Positions 1 through 5,087 of a DNA stretch of 5,223 nucleotides are shown here, in pieces (within the stretch, counting starts at the first letter, position 1; the number at the start of each line of letters is the position of its first letter). The position numbers were made by a program, and so were the translations under genes. The notes beneath the pieces are model-generated. The model had not been told where the DNA came from and ran no database searches. It saw only the letters and a list, made by a program, of their open reading frames with translations. Source of the stretch: Kitasatospora aureofaciens (lineage in GTDB: Bacteria > Actinomycetota > Actinomycetes > Streptomycetales > Streptomycetaceae); contig JODU01000065.1 in assembly GCA_000720845.1 (NCBI GenBank), forward strand, positions 1 to 5,223, in the 5' to 3' direction.

Positions 1-114
1 GGTCCGTCCGGAACCGTCTGTGCTTCACCGGCTGGTGCGGTCCGTCCGTGGCCGCCTCTGCCTCACCGGCTGATGGGGTCCGTCCGGGGTCGCGTGTGCC
101 TGACCGGCCGGTCC
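1..114. repeat. Three-copy 38-bp degenerate tandem repeat
   Basis: Three head-to-tail units start at 1, 39 and 77, each opening with the identical decamer GGTCCGTCCG. By eye, units 1 and 2 agree at 30 of 38 positions, and the other two pairs at 29 of 38. The second half of each unit shares a TGCcTcACCGGCtGgT core. A further decayed start (GGTCCGCCCC) may sit at 110-119. The period is not a multiple of three, so this is not a protein repeat. The array reaches the window edge and may continue to the left. Its function is unknown; it sits just upstream of the methyltransferase gene. Confidence 0.8.
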
Positions 115-167
115 GCCCCACCCGCGGCCCCCTACGCCCCGCCGCCCCGCCCGGCCACCATGGCCGT

Positions 168-989
168 ATGACGACACCGACGACCCCGGACGACCGGGCC
201 ACTCCCGAAGCCGCTCCCACACAGGCCGACCACACGGCCCGTGCCCGTTCCTTCAACGACGCCGCCGCCCAGTACGCCGCCAACCGCCCCTCCTACCCGC
301 CCGCCCTCTTCGACGCGCTGGAGGAGCTGACCGGCCGTCCCCTCAAGGGCGCCCGCGTCGTGGACGTCGGTGCCGGTACGGGCCTCGCCACCGCCCGCCT
401 GTACGAGCGCGGCGCCGACGTGATCGCCGTGGAACCCGGCGCCGGCATGGCCGCCGAGTTCCGCCGCACCCTCCCCGGCGTGCCGATCGTCCGGGGCAAC
501 GGCAACGCCCTCCCCCTGGCTGATCACACCGCCGACCTCCTCACCTACGCCCAGGCCTGGCACTGGACCGACCCCGCCCTCGCCGTCCCGGAGGCGCTGC
601 GCGTGCTGCGTCCGGGCGGCGCGCTGGCGCTGTGGTGGAACACCGACGCCCACGACGTGCCGTGGATCGCGGACTCGGGACGACGCATCGACCGGCACTT
701 CGCACACCTGAACCTCTCCGCCGAGAAGCGCAACCTCTACGCCCGCTTCGCCGACCCCACCGGCCACCTCGGCTTCGTCCACCGCGAGATCCGCTGGAGC
801 CGGCCCGTCCCGCTCGACACCCACCTGGCCAACCTCGGCAGCCACTCGGTCTTCCTGACCGACACCGAGGAACGCGCCGCGGCCTTCTTCGCCGAGGAGT
901 GCCGCCACCTGCTGGCCGTCTTCCCGGCCGGACTCGTCGAGGAGACGTACGACGTCCACCTCCTCATCGGGACGACCCCCACGGCTTGA
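168..989 (+). CDS. Class I SAM-dependent methyltransferase
   Basis: A 273-residue soluble cytoplasmic protein of the Methyltransf_11/25 type, expected to transfer a methyl group from S-adenosylmethionine to a small molecule; the substrate cannot be read from sequence. After a Pro/Thr-rich tail of about 25 residues comes FNDAAAQYAANRPSYP (29-44), an entry motif common in this family. The glycine-rich SAM loop VVDVGAGTG is at 64-72 and the acidic ribose-binding residue is probably Glu89 (VIAVEP). The post-I segments are NALPL (113-117) and AQAWHWTD (128-135), and EALRVLRPGG (142-151) matches motif III. The ATG at 168 is chosen because family similarity begins soon after it and upstream in-frame codons fall in the tandem repeat. 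There is no convincing Shine-Dalgarno sequence, so translation may be leaderless or coupled to an upstream reading frame. It lies 42 bp before the ABC exporter, but that operon appears to have its own promoter. Confidence 0.88.
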   Translation: MTTPTTPDDRATPEAAPTQADHTARARSFNDAAAQYAANRPSYPPALFDALEELTGRPLKGARVVDVGAGTGLATARLYERGADVIAVEPGAGMAAEFRRTLPGVPIVRGNGNALPLADHTADLLTYAQAWHWTDPALAVPEALRVLRPGGALALWWNTDAHDVPWIADSGRRIDRHFAHLNLSAEKRNLYARFADPTGHLGFVHREIRWSRPVPLDTHLANLGSHSVFLTDTEERAAAFFAEECRHLLAVFPAGLVEETYDVHLLIGTTPTA

Positions 990-995
990 CGCCCC

Positions 996-1024
996 TTGAC
1001 GCCGCGGACACCCGGGAGGATTAT
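996..1024 (+). promoter_or_regulatory. Promoter of the ABC exporter operon
   Basis: TTGACG (996-1001) and GATTAT (1019-1024) are separated by 17 bp, close to the housekeeping TTGACN/TANNNT pattern. The -10 box lies in the only AT-rich patch of the neighbourhood. The predicted transcription start is about 1030-1032, on or next to the first ATG of the ATPase gene, which would give a leaderless mRNA. The -35 is the second copy of a 10-bp direct repeat (TTGACGCC at 986 and 996); the first copy contains the stop codon of the methyltransferase. This is inferred from sequence only. Confidence 0.55.
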
Positions 1025-1042
1025 TCATCACATGATGAATTA
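1021..1042. promoter_or_regulatory. Palindromic operator over the -10 and start codon
   Basis: ATTCATCA (1023-1030) and TGATGAAT (1033-1040) are perfect inverted arms around a CA centre, and one further outer pair (1021/1042) also matches. The site is AT-rich within a roughly 72% GC setting. It covers part of the -10 box, the predicted transcription start and the ATG ATG start codons, so a bound dimer would block transcription. Its size and placement suit a GntR (YtrA-like), TetR or MarR repressor, all common controllers of ABC exporters. No such gene is in the window, so the binding family is inference. Confidence 0.65.
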
Positions 1043-1862
1043 CTCGGCCGAGCCCTCCTCCCGGCCACCCGAAGCCCACGGCGACGGCCCCGCCCCGCCC
1101 GCCGTCCACGCCGAAGACCTCACCGTCGTCCGCGGTACCCGCACCGTCCTGCGGGGCCTCGGCTTCACCGTCCCGCGCGGTCGCATCACCGGCCTCCTCG
1201 GCCCCTCCGGCTGCGGCAAGTCGACCCTGATGCGGGCGATCGTCGGCACCCAGTCCAAGGTCACCGGCACCCTGGACGTCCTCGGCCGCCCGGCCGGCCA
1301 CCCGGCCCTGCGCACCCGCATCGGCTACGTCACCCAGGCCCCGTCCGTCTTCGACGACCTGACCGTCCGGCAGAACCTGGACTACTTCGCCGGGATCCTC
1401 GACCCCGGCCGAGCGGCCGCCGATCGCCGCCGCGAGGACGTCACCCGGGTCGTCTCCGACGTCGACCTCACCACCCACGCCGACGCCCTGGCCGGCAACC
1501 TCTCCGGCGGCCAGCGCAGCCGGGTCTCCCTCGCCGTGGCCCTCCTGGGCGCCCCCGAACTCCTGGTCCTCGACGAACCCACGGTCGGCCTCGACCCCGT
1601 ACTCCGCCGAGACCTGTGGGCCCTCTTCCACTCCATCGCCACCGACCGCGGCGCCACCCTCCTCGTCTCCTCCCACGTCATGGACGAGGCCGAGCGCTGC
1701 CACCGGCTGCTCCTGATGCGCGAGGGCGAGGTCCTCGCCGACGACACCCCCGACGCCCTGCGCACCCGTACCGACTCCGAGACGGTCGAGGAGGCGTTCC
1801 TCCACCTGGTCGACGAGGCGAAGGCGAAAGCGGCGGCCCGCACGAAGGAGACCACCCGATGA
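1032..1862 (+). CDS. ABC exporter ATP-binding subunit (DrrA/NatA/CcmA-type)
   Basis: A 276-residue cytoplasmic nucleotide-binding subunit that should dimerise and power the membrane partner encoded next. All core motifs are intact: Walker A GPSGCGKST (57-65), Q-loop YVTQAP with Gln102, signature LSGGQ (157-161), Walker B LLVLDEP (177-183) with catalytic Glu182, D-loop GLD (186-188), and switch histidine in VSSH (His215). The first 24 residues are a Pro/Ala-rich extension with no family match. Start choice: ATG at 1032, with a second ATG directly after at 1035. A TTG at 996 is in frame but has no ribosome site and falls in the -35 box. GGGAGGA (1014-1020) is 11 nt upstream and could serve read-through transcripts, whereas a transcript from the local promoter would be leaderless. 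The gene overlaps the permease by ATGA, implying translational coupling and fixed stoichiometry. The cargo (drug, lipid or ion) is not predictable. Confidence 0.93.
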   Translation: MMNYSAEPSSRPPEAHGDGPAPPAVHAEDLTVVRGTRTVLRGLGFTVPRGRITGLLGPSGCGKSTLMRAIVGTQSKVTGTLDVLGRPAGHPALRTRIGYVTQAPSVFDDLTVRQNLDYFAGILDPGRAAADRRREDVTRVVSDVDLTTHADALAGNLSGGQRSRVSLAVALLGAPELLVLDEPTVGLDPVLRRDLWALFHSIATDRGATLLVSSHVMDEAERCHRLLLMREGEVLADDTPDALRTRTDSETVEEAFLHLVDEAKAKAAARTKETTR

Positions 1863-2650
1863 CCACGCCCACGGCCCCCGCGCCCACCCTCACCCCGGCC
1901 CCCACCCGCCCCCTGAGCCTCTCCCGCACCACAGCCACCGCGGCCCGCGTCCTGCGCCAGCTGAGCCACGACCCCCGCACCATCGCCCTGCTGATGCTGA
2001 TCCCCTGCGTGATGCTCTTCCTGCTGCGCTACGTCTTCGACGGCAGCCCGCGCACCTTCGACAACATCGGCGCCTCGCTGCTCGGCATCTTCCCGCTGAT
2101 CACGATGTTCCTGGTCACGTCCATCGCGACGTTGCGCGAGCGCACCTCCGGCACTCTCGAACGCCTCCTCGCCATGCCGCTCGGCAAAGGCGACCTCATC
2201 TCCGGCTACGCCCTGGCCTTCGGCGCCCTCGCCATCGTCCAGTCGGCCCTCGCCACCGGCCTGGCGGTCTGGTTCCTGGGCCTGGACGTGGTCGGCAGCC
2301 CCTGGCTCCTCCTCCTGGTCGCCCTGCTCGACGCCCTCCTGGGCACCGCGCTCGGCCTCTTCGTCTCGGCCTTCGCGGCCTCGGAATTCCAGGCGGTCCA
2401 GTTCATGCCGGCCGTGATCTTCCCCCAACTACTCCTCTGCGGCCTCTTCACCCCGCGCGACAACATGCACCCGGCCCTGGAGGCCGTCTCCGACGTCCTG
2501 CCCATGTCCTACGCCGTCGACGGCATGAACGAGGTCCTGCGCCACACCGACATGACCGCCACCTTCGTACGCGACGCCCTGATCGTCGCCGGCTGCGCCC
2601 TGCTCGTCCTGACCCTGGGCGCGGCAACCCTGAAACGCCGAACGTCATGA
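1859..2650 (+). CDS. ABC-2 type exporter permease
   Basis: A 263-residue integral membrane protein of the ABC-2 permease family (DrrB/NatB/YhhJ-like), the transmembrane half of the exporter. After a Pro/Thr-rich cytoplasmic N-terminus there are six likely helices, at roughly 41-60, 71-92, 113-140, 147-172, 179-199 and 236-258. The loop after helix 2 reads RERTSGTLERLLAMPL (93-108), the characteristic ABC-2 coupling segment that contacts the ATPase. The segment GLFTPRDNMHPALE (195-208), followed by VLPMSYAVDGM (213-223), is the usual conserved stretch between helices 5 and 6. Length is normal for the family. The ATG lies inside the stop of the ATPase gene (ATGA, 1859-1862), so translation is coupled. 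Such pairs often export antibiotics or other hydrophobic compounds, but nothing here identifies the cargo. Confidence 0.92.
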   Translation: MTTPTAPAPTLTPAPTRPLSLSRTTATAARVLRQLSHDPRTIALLMLIPCVMLFLLRYVFDGSPRTFDNIGASLLGIFPLITMFLVTSIATLRERTSGTLERLLAMPLGKGDLISGYALAFGALAIVQSALATGLAVWFLGLDVVGSPWLLLLVALLDALLGTALGLFVSAFAASEFQAVQFMPAVIFPQLLLCGLFTPRDNMHPALEAVSDVLPMSYAVDGMNEVLRHTDMTATFVRDALIVAGCALLVLTLGAATLKRRTS

Positions 2651-2757
2651 CCGACCAGCCCGAGGAACGGGAAGGAGCGGCGGGGGCGAAGGAACCCGAG
2701 CGCCCCCACCCGCCACCGTCCCGCGGACTGGACGCGAAGCCCCACCCACCCCCCTGA
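2647..2757 (+). CDS. Questionable 36-codon ORF coupled to the permease
   Basis: An ORF beginning MTDQPEERE, rich in Glu, Pro and Gly and ending in a Pro-rich tail, starts at an ATG overlapping the permease stop as ATGA (2647-2650). The overlap is the same arrangement that links the ATPase to the permease, and this is the main argument for it. Against it: it is very short, has several A-ending codons, resembles no family I know, and contains the proposed operon terminator hairpin. It could be a chance ORF or a small coupled peptide. Confidence 0.22.
   Translation: MTDQPEEREGAAGAKEPERPHPPPSRGLDAKPHPPP
2677..2713 (+). terminator. GC-rich hairpin after the exporter operon
   Basis: GGGGGCG (2682-2688) pairs perfectly with CGCCCCC (2701-2707) around a 12-nt loop. 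The stem extends by GCGG (2677-2680) with CCGC (2710-2713) across a small internal loop. There is no U-run, which is common for Streptomyces terminators. Its position between the permease and proC fits transcription termination, but it lies inside the questionable small ORF. Confidence 0.4.
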
Positions 2758-2821
2758 ATGCGAGGATGACGACGAAGGACGACGCAGCACGCACGACGCA
2801 CCCAAGAACAGACAGGGCACC

Positions 2822-2827
2822 GGAGGG
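2822..2827 (+). promoter_or_regulatory. Ribosome binding site deciding the proC start
   Basis: GGAGGG lies 10 nt before the ATG at 2838. It supports that start over the in-frame ATG at 2766, which has GAGG directly abutting it and would add 24 residues (MTTKDDAARTT...) that do not resemble a ProC N-terminus. The site sits between two copies of AGGGCACCG (2814-2822 and 2824-2832). Confidence 0.7.
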
Positions 2828-2837
2828 CACCGAACCC

Positions 2838-3650
2838 ATGACCCAGAAAGTCGCAGTCCTCGGCACCGGCAAGATCGGCGAAGCCCTGCTCAGCGGCATG
2901 ATCGGAGCCGGCTGGGCACCCGCCGACCTCCTGGTCACCGCCCGCCGCCGGGAGCGGGCCGACGAACTCCGCGCCCGCCACGGAGTCACCCCGGTCACCA
3001 ACGCCGAGGCCGCCAAGACCGCCGACACCCTGATCCTCACGGTCAAGCCCCAGGACATGGGCACCCTCCTCGACGAACTCGCCCCGCACGTCCCCGCCGA
3101 CCGCCTGGTCATCAGCGGTGCGGCGGGCATCCCCACCTCCTTCTTCGAGGAGCGCCTCGCCCCCGGCACCCCGGTCGTCCGCGTCATGACGAACACCCCG
3201 GCCCTCGTCGACGAGGCCATGTCCGTGATCTCGGCCGGCACCCACGCGACCGAGGCCCACCTGACCCACACCGAGGAGATCTTCGGCGCCGTCGGCAAGA
3301 CCCTCCGCGTCCCCGAGTCCCAGCAGGACGCCTGCACCGCCCTCTCCGGCTCGGGACCGGCGTACTTCTTCTACCTGGTCGAGGCCATGACGGACGCCGG
3401 CATCCTCCTCGGCCTGCCCCGCGACAAGGCCCACGACCTGATCGTCCAGTCCGCGATCGGCGCCGCGAAGATGCTCCGCGACAGCGGCGAGCACCCGGTC
3501 AAGCTCCGCGAGAACGTCACGTCCCCCGCCGGCACCACCATCAACGCCATTCGCGAACTGGAGAACCACGGCGTCCGCGCCGCCCTCATCGCCGCCTTGG
3601 AGGCCGCCCGCGACCGCAGCCGCGAACTGGCCTCCGGCACCAAGGACTGA
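2838..3650 (+). CDS. proC: Pyrroline-5-carboxylate reductase
   Basis: A 270-residue cytoplasmic enzyme that reduces 1-pyrroline-5-carboxylate to L-proline with NAD(P)H, the final step of proline synthesis. The N-terminal Rossmann fold begins with VAVLGTGKIGEALLSG; the dinucleotide loop is GTGKIG (9-14). The basic run RRR (36-38) at the end of the second strand is consistent with NADPH preference. Other family landmarks are VKPQ (69-72), SGAAGIP (93-99) and VRVMTNTP (114-121). In the C-terminal helical dimerisation and substrate domain are LSGSGPAYFF (169-178) and the P5CR signature around VTSPAGTTINAIREL (227-241). Length is typical of the family (about 265-280). I chose ATG 2838 because GGAGGG precedes it and the Rossmann strand starts at once. 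It converges on trpS with a 34-bp gap. No promoter could be assigned in the 80 bp upstream. Confidence 0.95.
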   Translation: MTQKVAVLGTGKIGEALLSGMIGAGWAPADLLVTARRRERADELRARHGVTPVTNAEAAKTADTLILTVKPQDMGTLLDELAPHVPADRLVISGAAGIPTSFFEERLAPGTPVVRVMTNTPALVDEAMSVISAGTHATEAHLTHTEEIFGAVGKTLRVPESQQDACTALSGSGPAYFFYLVEAMTDAGILLGLPRDKAHDLIVQSAIGAAKMLRDSGEHPVKLRENVTSPAGTTINAIRELENHGVRAALIAALEAARDRSRELASGTKD

Positions 3651-3684
3651 CGACCGGCCGAACCGGCCCCGACCGGCCCCGCGC
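3651..3684. repeat. Three ACCGGCC repeats between convergent genes
   Basis: The 34-bp gap between the proC and trpS stops holds ACCGGCC at 3653, 3662 and 3672, the last two as an exact decamer ACCGGCCCCG. CCGG is self-complementary, so the copies can form several short alternative stems (for example GGCC 3656-3659 with 3665-3668). This could act as a weak two-way terminator, but no long stem is present. Confidence 0.35.
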
Positions 3685-4695
3685 CTACCGGGCCGCGTCC
3701 ACCGGCGGCAGCAGCCCGATCGCCCGGTAGGCGGCGTCCACGGTCGGCCGCGCCGCCGCCCGCGCCTTCTCGGCCCCCTCCCGGAGCACACCCTCGACAT
3801 ACCCGGGATCGGCGCACAGCTCCTGGTGCCGCTCCCGCACGGGCCGCAGCACCTCGACGACCGCCTCCGCGGTGTCCTTCTTCAGCGCGCCGTACGAGTC
3901 GTAACCGCCCGCCAGCTCCGCCGGCTCCCCACCCGTGCAGGCCGCGAGGATCTCCAGCAGGTTCGCGAGCCCCGGCCGCTCCTCCCGGTCGTACACGACC
4001 TCTCTCCCGCTGTCGGTCACGGCCCGCGCGACCTTCTTCCGCACCACGTCCGGCTCGTCCAGCAGATAGACGATCCCCGGCCCGACATCGTCGCTCTTGC
4101 CCATCTTCGACGCGGGCTCCTGCAGATTCATGACCCGGGCCGCCAGCGCCGGACTGGTCGCCCGCGGCACCACGAACGTGTGCCCGTACCGCTGGTTGAA
4201 CCGCACCGCGAGGTCCCGCGCCAGCTCCACGTGCTGGGTCTGGTCGTCCCCGACCGGCACCTCGTCTGTCCCGTACGCCAGGATGTCGGCCGCCATCAGC
4301 ACGGGATACGTCAGCAGCGACAGCCGCACACTCCCGCCCCGCTCCCGTTCCCGCGAGGCCTTCTCCTTGTACTGGATCATCCGCCGCATCTCCCCGTCGG
4401 TCGCCACGCACTCCAGTACGTACGACAGCCGGGCGTGCTCGTCCACGTGGCTCTGCACGAACACGGTGCACAGCTCGGGATCGAGCCCCGCCGCCAGCAA
4501 CAGCGACGCCGCCTGCCGGCTGAGTCTGCGCACCCGCGCCGGATCGTGGTCCACGGTCAGCGCGTGCAGGTCGACCACGCAGAACAAAGCGTCCGACTGG
4601 TGCTGGTCCACGGCGGCCCACCGCCGCATGGCCCCCAGATAGTTCCCCAGCGTCAGGTGCCCGGTCGGCTTGACCCCACTGAAGACCCGTGTCAT
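3685..4695 (-). CDS. trpS: Tryptophanyl-tRNA synthetase, TrpRS1-like
   Basis: A 336-residue class Ic aminoacyl-tRNA synthetase that charges tRNA-Trp using ATP and L-tryptophan in the cytoplasm; length matches the bacterial family (about 330-340). The N-terminal FSGVKPTG leads into the HIGH-equivalent TGHLTLGN (11-18). Other landmarks are VVDLHALT (40-47), LLTYPVLMAADIL (127-139), VPVGDDQTQHVELARDLA (146-163) and the KMSKS-equivalent KMGKS (197-201). Residue 9 is Lys where most bacterial enzymes have Gln. As I recall from work on S. coelicolor, Lys9 marks the indolmycin-resistant, inducible TrpRS1. The ATG at 4695 follows a strong AGGAGG at 7 nt. The leader carries a Trp-codon attenuator, so expression should rise when charged tRNA-Trp falls. 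A second, housekeeping trpS elsewhere in the genome would be expected. Confidence 0.95.
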   Translation of the reverse strand: MTRVFSGVKPTGHLTLGNYLGAMRRWAAVDQHQSDALFCVVDLHALTVDHDPARVRRLSRQAASLLLAAGLDPELCTVFVQSHVDEHARLSYVLECVATDGEMRRMIQYKEKASRERERGGSVRLSLLTYPVLMAADILAYGTDEVPVGDDQTQHVELARDLAVRFNQRYGHTFVVPRATSPALAARVMNLQEPASKMGKSDDVGPGIVYLLDEPDVVRKKVARAVTDSGREVVYDREERPGLANLLEILAACTGGEPAELAGGYDSYGALKKDTAEAVVEVLRPVRERHQELCADPGYVEGVLREGAEKARAAARPTVDAAYRAIGLLPPVDAAR

Positions 4696-4702
4696 CTCTC
4701 CA

Positions 4703-4708
4703 CCTCCT
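4703..4708 (-). promoter_or_regulatory. Ribosome binding site of trpS
   Basis: On the minus strand AGGAGG lies 7 nt before the trpS ATG and is extended by GTGG, a near-perfect match to the 16S 3' end. The same octamer CCAGGAGG occurs 36 nt upstream (4739-4746, minus) inside the self-complementary CCTCCAGGAGG. Confidence 0.8.
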
Positions 4709-4750
4709 GGTCAGGGCCGCCGCCACCCGCCGGCCGCCCCTCCTGGAGGG

Positions 4751-4783
4751 AGATACGAGAACGGCCGCCGAAGCGGCGGCCGT
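4751..4783 (-). terminator. Attenuator terminator hairpin of the trpS leader
   Basis: Read on the minus strand, ACGGCCGCCG (4783-4774) and CGGCGGCCGT (4770-4761) form a perfect 10-bp stem with a CTT loop (or 9 bp with a GCTTC loop). The T-enriched stretch TTCTCGTATCT follows (to 4751). This is segments 3 and 4 of the attenuator; it ends 65 nt before the trpS start codon and would abort transcription unless segment 3 is captured by segment 2. Confidence 0.85.
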
Positions 4784-4810
4784 CGAGTGCATACGTGCGT
4801 ACGGCCGCCG
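4774..4810 (-). promoter_or_regulatory. Antiterminator of the trpS attenuator
   Basis: Segment 2, CGGCGGCCGT (4810-4801), is identical to the terminator's 3' arm, so it can pair over all 10 bp with segment 3, ACGGCCGCCG (4783-4774). The 17 nt between them form the loop. This fold excludes the terminator. It should form when a ribosome stalls at the leader Trp codon and masks segment 1. Confidence 0.8.
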
Positions 4811-4820
4811 TCAGGCGGCC
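4803..4820 (-). promoter_or_regulatory. Anti-antiterminator hairpin (segments 1 and 2)
   Basis: GGCCGCC (4820-4814) pairs with GGCGGCC (4809-4803) in a 7-bp stem whose four-base loop UGAC contains the UGA stop of the leader peptide. Segment 1 encodes the last codons of the leader. A ribosome stalled at the Trp codon (4825-4823) would therefore cover it and release segment 2, while one at the stop codon, or no ribosome, would leave segment 2 masked or paired. Confidence 0.75.
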
Positions 4821-4849
4821 CGCCAGAGCTGGGTGCACGTACGCGTCAT
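4811..4849 (-). CDS. trpS leader peptide with a regulatory Trp codon
   Basis: A 12-codon ORF encoding MTRTCTQLWRAA, too short for ordinary gene finders. Its single Trp codon (TGG, 4825-4823) lies three sense codons before the UGA, exactly where a stalled ribosome would cover segment 1 of the attenuator. An in-frame GTG immediately precedes the ATG (4852-4850), so the start could be one codon earlier. A weak SD-like GGTGGGG lies at 4861-4855. The peptide itself probably has no function; its translation senses charged tRNA-Trp. It ends 115 nt before the trpS ATG. Confidence 0.75.
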   Translation of the reverse strand: MTRTCTQLWRAA

Positions 4850-4892
4850 CACGGCCCCACCGTACGCCTTCGCGGCCCGCCCCACCCGGGAT

Positions 4893-4921
4893 TTGACACG
4901 ACCGCCAGGCACTCCTAGTGT
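4893..4921 (+). promoter_or_regulatory. Near-consensus rightward housekeeping promoter
   Basis: TTGACA (4893-4898) and TAGTGT (4916-4921) are 17 bp apart, an excellent match to the HrdB (sigma-70 like) consensus. Transcription should start near 4928 and run right, away from trpS. No ORF with coding character follows, and the transcript enters the rRNA-type leader at the right edge, so this is probably the most distal promoter of an rRNA operon. It also overlaps the region where the leftward trpS promoter must lie; I could not find a convincing -35/-10 pair for trpS. Confidence 0.7.
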
Positions 4922-4930
4922 TCTCCGAGT

Positions 4931-4969
4931 TGTCCGACGTGAGCGCCGACCCCGGTCGGTCCCCGGACA
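4931..4969 (+). other. Nested hairpin at the start of the rightward transcript
   Basis: TGTCCG (4931-4936) pairs with CGGACA (4964-4969), enclosing a second stem CCGAC (4946-4950) with GTCGG (4955-4959) and a CCCG loop. The structure would form within the first 45 nt of a transcript from the 4893-4921 promoter. It could affect early elongation or RNA processing, or be chance in GC-rich DNA. Confidence 0.3.
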
Positions 4970-5063
4970 GCGATTCCGCAAGTACCCACCACACTTCGAC
5001 GAACAGTCGCGTTGTCGGCGTCGTCGTGCTGTCGGTGCGCGTATTAACGGAATGAGGAATCCA

Positions 5064-5077
5064 CGTTCGAAAGAACG
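5064..5077 (+). other. Small hairpin with a GAAA tetraloop
   Basis: CGTTC and GAACG form a perfect 5-bp stem closed by GAAA, a stable GNRA tetraloop. It lies in the non-coding stretch ahead of the rRNA-type promoter modules. It is not a LexA box, because the half-sites are in the opposite order (GTTC-N4-GAAC). Confidence 0.35.
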
Positions 5078-5087
5078 CGGCCCCCGA

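Noticed and set aside
160..171. Minimal ORF ATG-GCC-GTA-TGA overlapping the methyltransferase start
   Set aside because: Three codons with no ribosome site; most likely chance, though the ATGA overlap is noted with the open left-edge frame.
132..1805. Very long leftward ORF opposite the methyltransferase and ATPase genes
   Set aside because: A Gly/Val/Glu-rich translation with no recognisable domain, antisense to two intact well-conserved genes; a typical shadow in high-GC DNA.
632..1858. Long rightward extension ahead of the permease ATG
   Set aside because: The translation is Arg/Pro-rich low complexity and runs out of frame across the intact ATPase gene. The permease begins at 1859 with the ATGA overlap.
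2448..3800. Leftward 450-codon ORF opposite proC
   Set aside because: Gly/Arg-rich shadow of the intact proC gene, with no motifs.
3371..4792. Leftward 473-codon ORF overlapping trpS in another frame
   Set aside because: Low-complexity Arg/Gly/Ala translation that overlaps the complete trpS and the attenuator terminator; no family match.
4696..4890. T-box riboswitch upstream of the synthetase gene
   Set aside because: No specifier-loop or T-box-like antiterminator bulge sequence is visible. The leader ORF with its Trp codon and interlocking stems explains the region.
4692..4994. Leftward 100-codon ORF starting GTG-TGG-TGG (tandem Trp codons), tempting as a Trp leader peptide
   Set aside because: It stays open far past the attenuator stems and overlaps the trpS start, so a ribosome would melt all stems. 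It lacks a good ribosome site and family similarity. The 12-codon ORF at 4811-4849 fits the stem geometry.
5065..5076. Possible LexA (SOS) box GTTCGAAAGAAC
   Set aside because: Actinobacterial SOS boxes read GAAC-N4-GTTC; here the half-sites are inverted, so this is better described as a hairpin.
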